From Bradyrhizobium sp. (GTDB taxonomy: Bacteria; Pseudomonadota; Alphaproteobacteria; Rhizobiales; Xanthobacteraceae), in assembly GCF_030693485.1 (NCBI RefSeq), contig NZ_JAUYAN010000013.1, forward strand, positions 1 through 37,447: a stretch of 37,447 nt of DNA, written 5' to 3'. Positions 31,415 to 37,447 of the stretch are shown here, in pieces. The position numbers were made by a program, and so were the translations under genes. The notes under the pieces were generated by a model. The model was given only the letters and a program-made list of their open reading frames with translations, did not search any database and was not told where the DNA came from. The first letter of the stretch is position 1, and each line of letters opens with the position of its first letter.

Positions 31415-32461
31415 TCAGTCCTGTCCCGCAAAAATCCGGTAGCGGCGGGGGTGCAGACTCACGATATCGCCGGACTGCAGCTCGCGGTCCCGCGGCGCAT
31501 CGATCTCGATCACGGTGGTGCCCTCGCCCGCCGAGAGCGCCACCTCGGCGCGCTGGATCGGGCCGAAGGTGCGGACATGCCGCACCGCCCCCTCGAACGC
31601 GCCGCTGCCGGGCACGCCGATCGCCATGTCGTGGCGGCGGACGAACAGTCTCGAGGCCCCGGACGTGACGCCATCCGCTGATATGTTCAAGGGCTTGCCG
31701 CCGAGCTCAACGTTGCCGTCGCGCACCTCGACCGGCAGCACGATGGATTCGCCGATGAAGCTGTGCACGAACGCGGTCGCCGGATTGTCGTAGACGTCGC
31801 CGGGCGTTCCGATCTGCTCGATGCGGCCCTTGTCCATCACCACCACCCGGTTGGCGACTTCGAGCGCCTCTTCCTGGTCATGGGTGACGAAGATCGAGGT
31901 CACGTTGATTTCTTGATGCAGCGAGCGCAGCCATTGCCGCAGCTCCTTGCGCACCTTGGCGTCGAGCGCGCCGAACGGCTCGTCGAGCAGCAGGATGCGA
32001 GGCTCGATCGCCAGCGCCCGGGCCAGCGCAATGCGCTGGCGCTGGCCGCCGGACAGCTGGCTCGGGTAGCGACCGGAAAGCCAGTCGAGCTGCACGAGAT
32101 CCAGCAATTCCTTGACCCGGGTGCGGATCGCGGCCTCGTCCTTGCGAACCGCACGCGGCTGCACCCGCAGGCCGAAGGCGACGTTCTCGAACACCGTCAT
32201 GTGGCGGAACAGCGCGTAGTGCTGGAATACGAATCCGACATGGCGCTCGCTGGCGCCGTGCGCCAGCGCGTTTTCGCCGTCGAACGAAACCTCGCCGGCG
32301 TCGGGCCAGTCCAGACCGGCAATGATCCGCAGCAGCGTGGTCTTGCCCGAGCCTGAAGGCCCGAGCAGCGCCACCAACTCGCCATTGGCGACTCTCAGGT
32401 CGACATTGTCGAGCGCGGCGAACGTGCCGAATTTCTTCACGATGTTCTTGACTTCAATCAC
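31415..32461 (-). CDS. cysA: Sulfate/thiosulfate ABC transporter ATP-binding protein
   Basis: A 348-residue ATPase that powers sulfate import through CysTW. Walker [10 protein letters not shown] (34-42), signature LSGGQ (136-140), Walker B ILLLDEP (156-162) and H194 are intact. The [22 protein letters not shown] segment with HMTVFENV is the CysA-type Q-loop region. Residues after 235 form the TOBE-like regulatory part. It overlaps the end of cysW by 8 bp. It is the last gene of the sbp-cysT-cysW-cysA operon; a CAP lipoprotein gene follows after 68 bp. Confidence 0.97.
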   Translation of the reverse strand: MIEVKNIVKKFGTFAALDNVDLRVANGELVALLGPSGSGKTTLLRIIAGLDWPDAGEVSFDGENALAHGASERHVGFVFQHYALFRHMTVFENVAFGLRVQPRAVRKDEAAIRTRVKELLDLVQLDWLSGRYPSQLSGGQRQRIALARALAIEPRILLLDEPFGALDAKVRKELRQWLRSLHQEINVTSIFVTHDQEEALEVANRVVVMDKGRIEQIGTPGDVYDNPATAFVHSFIGESIVLPVEVRDGNVELGGKPLNISADGVTSGASRLFVRRHDMAIGVPGSGAFEGAVRHVRTFGPIQRAEVALSAGEGTTVIEIDAPRDRELQSGDIVSLHPRRYRIFAGQD

Positions 32462-33320
32462 CAGGTAGCTGTCCTTCGTCCAGATGCCGCTCGAGAATGG
32501 TCTTCGCCACCAGTGTGATCAGCGCCAGCATGGCCAGCAGCGAGGCGATCGCGAACGCCGCCACGAACTGATATTCATTATAGAGGATTTCGACCAGTAG
32601 CGGCATGGTGTTGGTCTCGCCGCGAATATGCCCCGATACCACCGACACCGCGCCGAACTCGCCCATCGCCCGCGCGTTGCACAATAGCACGCCGTAAAGC
32701 ACGCCCCATTTGATATTGGGCAAAGTGACGCGGAAAAAGGTCTGCAGGCCGGAGGCGCCGAGCGAGATCGCGGCCTCCTCCTCCTGGGTGCCCTGCTCCT
32801 GCATCAGCGGTATAAGCGCCCGCGCGACGAACGGAAAGGTCACGAAAATGGTGGCCAGCGCAATGCCGGGCACCGCGAACAGGATATGGACGTCATTCGC
32901 CTGCAGCCACGGCCCCAAAAAGCCCTGCGCGCCGAACAGCAGCACGAACACCAGGCCCGAGATCACCGGACTGACCGAAAACGGCAGGTCGATCAGCGAG
33001 ATCAGGAAGGTCTTGCCGCGAAAGTCGAATTTCGCGATGGCCCAGGCCGCGATCACGCCGAACGCCAGATTGAGGCCGACCGAGATCGCCGCCACCATCA
33101 GCGTCAGTTTGATGGCGGACAGCGCCTCCGGCTCCGACAGCGCCGCGAAAAAAGCGCCAATCCCCTTCGAGAAGGCCTGCGTAAACACCACGACCAGCGG
33201 CAGCACCACGAATACGGTAAGGAAGGTCACGGCAATCGCAATGATGACGACGCGAATGATTTTGGGCTCGGTCCGCAGATCCTCCCGTGCCGTACTCATT
33301 GAAACTTGCGGCTGATTCAT
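32454..33320 (-). CDS. cysW: Sulfate ABC transporter permease CysW
   Basis: A 288-residue inner-membrane permease with about six helices and the binding-protein-dependent transport domain. The ATPase-coupling loop is [22 protein letters not shown] (split near 178-199), with the EAA motif. The CysW-like stretch [20 protein letters not shown] and the [21 protein letters not shown] segment identify it within the family. The ATG at 33320 follows AGAGGCGG. It starts 11 bp after cysT and overlaps cysA by 8 bp. Confidence 0.96.
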   Translation of the reverse strand: MNQPQVSMSTAREDLRTEPKIIRVVIIAIAVTFLTVFVVLPLVVVFTQAFSKGIGAFFAALSEPEALSAIKLTLMVAAISVGLNLAFGVIAAWAIAKFDFRGKTFLISLIDLPFSVSPVISGLVFVLLFGAQGFLGPWLQANDVHILFAVPGIALATIFVTFPFVARALIPLMQEQGTQEEEAAISLGASGLQTFFRVTLPNIKWGVLYGVLLCNARAMGEFGAVSVVSGHIRGETNTMPLLVEILYNEYQFVAAFAIASLLAMLALITLVAKTILERHLDEGQLPGD

Positions 33321-33331
33321 TTCATCCGCCT

Positions 33332-34171
33332 CTAATACGCCGGGGTGCGGGTTTGCGCCCAGCGTTGCAGGCGATTGACCGCGAAGATGATCAGGAACGA
33401 TGCCACCAGCATGACGACGGCGATCGCGGTGGCGTCGGCATAGCGGAATTCCGAGAGCCGGATCACGATCAGGAGCGGCGCGATTTCCGACACGTTCGGC
33501 AGATTTCCGGCAATGAAGATCACCGAACCGTATTCGCCGACCGCGCGCGCGAAGGCCAGCGCAAATCCGGTCAGCAGCGCCGGAACCAGGCTCGGCAGGA
33601 TCACCCTGGAGACCGTATTCCAGCGGTTGGCGCCGAGGCTGGCGGCGGCTTCCTCGATTTCGGCGTCGAGATCGATCAGCACCGGCTGCACCGTCCGCAC
33701 CACGAAGGGAATGCCGATGAAGATCATCGCGACAAAAATGCCAAGTGGCGTGAACGCCACCTTGATGCCGAGTTCGGCCAGCGGCGCGCCGAGCCAGCCC
33801 TTTTCCGCAAACAGCGAGGTCAGGGCAACGCCGGCCACCGCGGTCGGCAGCGCAAAGGGAACATCGACGATGGCGTCGAAGATCCGGCGGCCCGGAAAAC
33901 GGTACCGCACCAGCGCCCAGACGATGATCGTTCCCATCACCAGATTGACGATGGCGGCGGCGAAGGCGAGGCCGAACGAGATCTTCAACGCATTCAGGGT
34001 GCGGCGGCTGGTGAGGATGCTCCAGAACTGGTCGAAGCTGAGCTCAAAGCTCTTGAGGAACAGGCCCGCGAGCGGAATCAGGATGATGACGGAGAGCCAT
34101 GTCAGCGTCAGTCCCATGGTGAGACCAAACCCCGGCAGGCTGCTGCGCGGCCCCGCTTCTCCCCTGCTCAC
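33332..34171 (-). CDS. cysT: Sulfate ABC transporter permease CysT (CysU)
   Basis: A 279-residue inner-membrane permease, partner of CysW. Seen: LTWLSVIILIPLAGLFLKSF as first helix, the FPGRRIFDAIVDVPFALPTAVAG segment specific to CysT-type permeases, and the EAA loop EEAAASLGANRWNTVSRVILP. The start is GTG at 34171 with AGGGG ahead; an ATG at residue 19 is less likely because it lies at the edge of the first helix. It begins 26 bp after the sulfate-binding protein gene. Confidence 0.96.
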   Translation of the reverse strand: MSRGEAGPRSSLPGFGLTMGLTLTWLSVIILIPLAGLFLKSFELSFDQFWSILTSRRTLNALKISFGLAFAAAIVNLVMGTIIVWALVRYRFPGRRIFDAIVDVPFALPTAVAGVALTSLFAEKGWLGAPLAELGIKVAFTPLGIFVAMIFIGIPFVVRTVQPVLIDLDAEIEEAAASLGANRWNTVSRVILPSLVPALLTGFALAFARAVGEYGSVIFIAGNLPNVSEIAPLLIVIRLSEFRYADATAIAVVMLVASFLIIFAVNRLQRWAQTRTPAY

Positions 34172-34197
34172 AATGCCCCCTGCTCCCCTCGGCCAGA

Positions 34198-35214
34198 TCA
34201 GTTCTTGTAGATCTGGTCGAAAATGCCGCCTTCGGCGAAGTGTTCCCTCTGCGCCTTGGTCCAGCCGCCGAAAATGTCGTCGATCGTGAACAATTCGACC
34301 TTGGCAAAGGATTTCTCGTATTCTTTCGCAATTTCCGGATCGCGCGGACGATAGGAGTTGCGTGCGGCAATTTCCTGACCTTCCCTGGTATACCAGTACT
34401 TAAGATAGGCCTCGGCCGCGGCGCGGGTGCCCTTCTTGTCGGCGACCTTGTCGACCACGGAGACCGGCGGCTCCGCCAGGATCGACATCGGCGGCGCGAC
34501 GATCTCGAACTTGTCCTTGCCGAATTCGCGCTGGGCCAGAAACGCCTCGTTCTCCCAGGCCAGCAGCACGTCGCCGACGCCGCGCTCCACGAAGGTGACG
34601 GTCGAACCGCGCGCGCCGGTATCGAGTACCGGTACGTTGGTGTAGAGCGCCTTGATGAACTCGGCGTTCTTCGCCTCATCGCCGCCATAGGCCGTATTGG
34701 CCCAGGCCCAGGCGCCGAGGTAGTTCCAGCGCGCCCCGCCCGAGGTCTTCGGGTTCGGGGTGATCACCTCGACGCCGTCCTTGATCAGGTCGCCCCAATC
34801 GGCGATGGCCTTCGGGTTGCCCTTGCGCACCAGGAACACGATGGTCGAGGTGTAGGGGGTCGAATTGTTCGGCAGTTCGGCGCGCCAGTCCGCGTTCAGC
34901 AGTCCGGACCTTTCGGCAATGGCGTCGATGTCGCCTTCGAGCGCCAGCGTCACCACGTCGGCCCCCAGCCCGTCGATCACCGACTGCGCCTGCTTGCCCG
35001 AGCCGCCATGGCTCTGCTCGATGGTGAGGGTGTTCCCCGTCGTGTCCTTCCAGTGCCTGGCGAAGGCGTCGTTGAACTGTGAGTAGAGCTCACGGGTCGG
35101 ATCGTATGAGACGTTGAGCAGCGTCTGGTCCGCAGCCCGCACGGTCACGATACCGGCAATCCCGAAGGCGGCAACCAGGCCGCCAAAGGCCAGAAGTCTC
35201 GCAGCGCTCTTCAT
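34198..35214 (-). CDS. Sulfate ABC transporter periplasmic binding protein
   Basis: A 338-residue exported solute-binding protein, first gene of the sulfate uptake operon. Signal sequence 1-28 (cleavage VRA-AD). Family motifs: [63 protein letters not shown], and the C-terminal [10 protein letters not shown]. It belongs to the Sbp/CysP group and hands sulfate (perhaps thiosulfate) to CysTW. The ATG at 35214 has GGGGGA at good spacing; the open frame runs upstream to 35334 without a signal sequence there. The 185-bp upstream gap holds a 12-bp palindrome GCGCTGCAGCGC (35288-35299); I see no recognised riboswitch. Confidence 0.95.
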   Translation of the reverse strand: MKSAARLLAFGGLVAAFGIAGIVTVRAADQTLLNVSYDPTRELYSQFNDAFARHWKDTTGNTLTIEQSHGGSGKQAQSVIDGLGADVVTLALEGDIDAIAERSGLLNADWRAELPNNSTPYTSTIVFLVRKGNPKAIADWGDLIKDGVEVITPNPKTSGGARWNYLGAWAWANTAYGGDEAKNAEFIKALYTNVPVLDTGARGSTVTFVERGVGDVLLAWENEAFLAQREFGKDKFEIVAPPMSILAEPPVSVVDKVADKKGTRAAAEAYLKYWYTREGQEIAARNSYRPRDPEIAKEYEKSFAKVELFTIDDIFGGWTKAQREHFAEGGIFDQIYKN

Positions 35215-35350
35215 CACGTCCCCCAGCTGAAGAAACTGATGATACTCTAGCGGTCCAGTCGGCATTAACAAGGAAGCAACCATGCGCGCGCTGCAGCGCA
35301 GGAGAAAAAGCTTTCCGGCAATCTGGTGCGCCACAACCGTTCGTTGCCTT

Positions 35351-35377
35351 GCCGGCCGGTAGTCAGTTGAGGCCGGC
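35351..35377. repeat. Short inverted repeat downstream of the unknown exported gene
   Basis: Arms GCCGGCC (35351-35357) and GGCCGGC (35371-35377) pair around a 13-base loop. On the minus strand it lies 23 bp after the stop codon at 35400 and could end that transcript, but it has no U-tract. Confidence 0.35.
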
Positions 35378-35399
35378 CCTGCGGCGCGACGGAAGGACT

Positions 35400-35963
35400 T
35401 CAGTTGTTGGGAACGATGAAATACGCGCCGTTGACGACCTGGATCGTATAGGCCTTGCCGGGCTGCAGCGAGGTAGTCGTCACCGTGCTGCCCGAGGCGA
35501 TTTCCGCCACAGCGGTGGCGCCAGCCGCCAGCTTGCGGGAATAGCTCTCAGTGGCATCAATAGTGACCACGGCCGGAACGCCACCGATGGTCAGCCGCAG
35601 TCCAAGCGTGAAGGGCTGCGGGTTGTCGAGCCGAATTTCATCGTCTGCTACGGCCGGGGCGGGAACATACGCCCCAAGACCGGGAGTCCGATAGCGGCAG
35701 GTTCCGTCTGGGCAATACAGCTTTTTCAGCATCTCGCTGTCGAGAACATACGGACTCATTTCGGGAAGCTGATAGTGCTCCGGCAACTGGGTGTGCTCCG
35801 GTATCTGGAGCTTTCCTAGGTAGTTGTATTTTCCCAGGTCGGCGTCGTCGCCGAATGCCTGGCTCGGTAGCTCGAACGTTTGCCAGCCTTCCCTGCCCCC
35901 ATCCTGGGCGGCGACGGCCCCCGGCAGGCACAGGGCAACGACCAGCAACCAGCCGCGGATCAC
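35400..35963 (-). CDS. Exported protein of unknown function
   Basis: A 187-residue protein I do not recognise. It has a signal sequence ([15 protein letters not shown], cleavage near residue 19-20), then an acidic region with a repeated PEH/LPE pattern ([16 protein letters not shown], about 54-69), a Cys pair in YCPDGTCRY that may form a disulfide, and a beta-rich C-terminal half with alternating Val/Thr/Ile ending IVPNN. The start is GTG at 35963, overlapping the stop of the upstream gene by 4 bp (GTGA), so translation of the two should be coupled. No known domain is visible. A periplasmic or surface role in a complex with the upstream membrane protein is inferred from coupling. Confidence 0.78.
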   Translation of the reverse strand: MIRGWLLVVALCLPGAVAAQDGGREGWQTFELPSQAFGDDADLGKYNYLGKLQIPEHTQLPEHYQLPEMSPYVLDSEMLKKLYCPDGTCRYRTPGLGAYVPAPAVADDEIRLDNPQPFTLGLRLTIGGVPAVVTIDATESYSRKLAAGATAVAEIASGSTVTTTSLQPGKAYTIQVVNGAYFIVPNN

Positions 35964-36511
35964 TTCACCACCTTTGCCGTCTTGTCGTCGTCGCGGTTCT
36001 CTCCGGGGGGCTGCGACTCGTCCTGCTTGTCGAGCTTGCCGAAGATGTAGCCCACGATGGTGCCCAGCAGCGCATAGACCGGAGCGGCCTGCTTGTCGGA
36101 ATACCCCGCCGCAATCAGGAAAAGCGCTGCGAAGACGATCACCACCACAATGAAGGCCCGGGTGAACTCGGGCGTCATGACCTTGCCCCAACCCATGACC
36201 ATCAATGCCACCAATGTCGCCACGAGGGTGGCGACGGTCATGATGACGATGATCTGCTCGAACGGCGTCTTGAAGGTGACCCATGCGGTCGGGGCGTCGG
36301 GCAGTCCGGTGCTGAACGATCGGCCTTCCAGCGTTTCGACAAGCGTTGCGGGGCCGACCTGCGGCTGCTCGACCACTGGAGCCGGGTTCGACGGAATTTC
36401 CACCCCGTCGCTCTGTGCCACCAGAAACTCGGGCGCAGCAGCCTGCGCAAGACAGGACGCAAATATCCCGATCAGAAAGACAAACAAAGCCGTCGATACG
36501 ATGCGGAACAT
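35960..36511 (-). CDS. Membrane protein of unknown function, coupled to the exported protein
   Basis: A 183-residue protein I do not recognise. It has a signal sequence (1-25, cleavage AQA-AP), a periplasmic segment rich in Pro, Gln and Val (26-84), then three hydrophobic helices at 85-107, 117-136 and 143-159 (APVYALLGTIVGYIFGK), and a charged tail (160-183) with many Asp, Lys and Glu. The ATG at 36511 is used; a GTG at 36544 is in frame but would place charged residues before the signal. It overlaps the next gene by 4 bp. It lies 84 bp beyond purU on the same strand. Confidence 0.78.
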   Translation of the reverse strand: MFRIVSTALFVFLIGIFASCLAQAAAPEFLVAQSDGVEIPSNPAPVVEQPQVGPATLVETLEGRSFSTGLPDAPTAWVTFKTPFEQIIVIMTVATLVATLVALMVMGWGKVMTPEFTRAFIVVVIVFAALFLIAAGYSDKQAAPVYALLGTIVGYIFGKLDKQDESQPPGENRDDDKTAKVVK

Positions 36512-36595
36512 CTTGTGTGCCCGATGTAGCCATGCCCATGGCACAATACATCAAGCGACGACGTTGGCCGTTCGTATGAATACTGAAGCGGTCGC

Positions 36596-37447
36596 CTACC
36601 CGAATACCACCGTCTTGCGGCCGTTCAGCATCACCCGGTTCTCGAGGTGCAGCTTCACGGCCCGCGCCAGCACGCGGCTTTCGATGTCGCGGCCGGCGGC
36701 GATCAGGTCGTCGGGGCTCATGGCGTGGGTCACCCGCGCCGTCTCCTGCTCGATGATCGGGCCCTCGTCGAGTTCCGGCGTCACGTAGTGCGCCGTGGCC
36801 CCGATGATCTTCACGCCGCGCTCGTGCGCCTGGTGGTAGGGCTTGGCGCCCTTGAACGATGGCAGGAAAGAGTGGTGGATGTTGATGATCTGCCCGTAGA
36901 GCCGCGTCGCGAAGCGGTCCGAGAGGATCTGCATGTAGCGCGCCAGCACCACCAGATCGGCGCCGGTCTGGTGGAACAGATCGATCACCGCATCTTCCTG
37001 CGCCGCCTTGTTGGCCTTGTCGACCGGCAGCACGTGATAGGGAATGCCCTCGAAATCAGCGGTGCGCCGGCTGTCCTCGTGGTTGGAGACAATCGCCGCC
37101 ACCTCGGCATCGAGCCAGCCGACCTTGATCTGGTAGAGCAGGTGCAGCAGAGCGTGGTCGAACTTGCTGACCATCACCAGCACCTTCTTCTTCTTGGCCT
37201 CGCTCACCAGCGTGGTGCGCATGCCGAAGCGCTCGACCGCCGGCTTCAGCCCGCGCTCGACGGCGTCGCGATCCACCCCATCGGGGGCGGTGAAGGCCAG
37301 CCGCATGAAGAAGGTGCCGGTTTCCTGGTCCCAGAACTGGTTGGATTCCGCGATGTTGCAACCGAGGCCCGCCAGCTCCGTCGTCACCGCCGCAACAATC
37401 CCCGGCCGGTCGGCACAGGAGAGGGTGAAGATGAACTTGGCAGACAT
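36596..37447 (-). CDS. purU: Formyltetrahydrofolate deformylase
   Basis: A 283-residue enzyme that hydrolyses 10-formyltetrahydrofolate to formate and tetrahydrofolate. The N-terminal ACT domain (about 1-85) has the motif CADRPGIVAAVTTELAGLGC (11-30); the C-terminal formyltransferase-fold domain carries NIHHSFLPSFKGAKPYHQA (189-207) and ELDEGPIIEQ (225-234), with the catalytic Asn189, His191 and Asp227 in place. The ATG falls exactly on the right edge of the window, so the gene appears complete but its ribosome site is not visible. Confidence 0.96.
   Translation of the reverse strand: MSAKFIFTLSCADRPGIVAAVTTELAGLGCNIAESNQFWDQETGTFFMRLAFTAPDGVDRDAVERGLKPAVERFGMRTTLVSEAKKKKVLVMVSKFDHALLHLLYQIKVGWLDAEVAAIVSNHEDSRRTADFEGIPYHVLPVDKANKAAQEDAVIDLFHQTGADLVVLARYMQILSDRFATRLYGQIINIHHSFLPSFKGAKPYHQAHERGVKIIGATAHYVTPELDEGPIIEQETARVTHAMSPDDLIAAGRDIESRVLARAVKLHLENRVMLNGRKTVVFG

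Noticed and set aside
35215-35399. SAM or other riboswitch ahead of the sulfate operon
   Set aside because: I found only a short palindrome and an inverted repeat, with no conserved riboswitch core that I can recognise.
1-37447. tRNA, rRNA, CRISPR arrays, insertion sequences, phage genes
   Set aside because: Read through intergenic gaps on both strands; no cloverleaf, regular spacer-repeat pattern, transposase or structural phage gene was seen.

Overview
The window looks like chromosomal DNA of a high-GC alphaproteobacterium of the Bradyrhizobium/Rhodopseudomonas group. Signs of this are an RcdA (DUF1465) gene, a zinc-free L31, perfect or near-perfect sigma-EcfG (general stress) promoter motifs, a cfa/DUF1295 pair, a patatin/3-hydroxybutyrate dehydrogenase pair, and many short intergenic inverted repeats of the type scattered through Bradyrhizobium genomes. 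There is no phage, transposase, rRNA, tRNA or CRISPR in view. The assignment is inference from gene content, not from a search.

Layout. 1-1511 (minus): membrane-fusion lipoprotein and the start of an RND efflux pump, with a 15-bp palindrome upstream. 1810-3715 (minus): DUF1295 membrane protein and a CFA-type methyltransferase. 3885-6475 (plus): a MotA/ExbB-like and MotB/OmpA-like envelope motor pair, then a GNAT acetyltransferase. 6638-8497 (minus): fused ABC exporter, divergent from rpmE (8698-8925), which ends in a clear intrinsic terminator. 9005-10428 (minus): rcdA and a DMT-type transporter. 10559-10716 (minus): a gene-free stretch holding what I read as a stress-controlled small RNA: sigma-EcfG promoter, about 125 nt of hairpins, U8 terminator. 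10876-12171: DUF1192 gene divergent from a quinone oxidoreductase. 12267-17212: two cyclic-di-GMP proteins, one an EAL protein with a broken GGDEF motif and one an intact diguanylate cyclase, with a small unknown gene between. 17220-21603: galU, an MltB-type lytic transglycosylase and a DUF459 SGNH-like protein whose catalytic Ser and His are replaced. 21734-22102: CsbD-like stress protein with its own EcfG-like promoter. 22186-24793: two SDR oxidoreductases and a TfdA/TauD-like dioxygenase. 24972-28174: YqgE, a stand-alone DsbD N-terminal domain protein and a Wzx-like flippase. 28223-28743: a small toxin-antitoxin pair of lower GC. 28776-31346 (minus): 3-hydroxybutyrate dehydrogenase, patatin-like lipase and a CAP-domain lipoprotein. 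31415-35214 (minus): complete sulfate uptake operon (binding protein, CysT, CysW, CysA). 35400-36511 (minus): an overlapping pair of unknown exported/membrane proteins. 36596-37447 (minus): purU.

Together the region is mostly housekeeping and envelope/stress functions: cell-wall remodelling, membrane lipid modification, c-di-GMP signalling, sulfate import, one-carbon metabolism. The points most worth following up are the candidate EcfG-controlled sRNA at 10559-10685, the pseudo-SGNH protein, the two-gene motor-like complex, and the unknown translationally coupled pair at 35400-36511.
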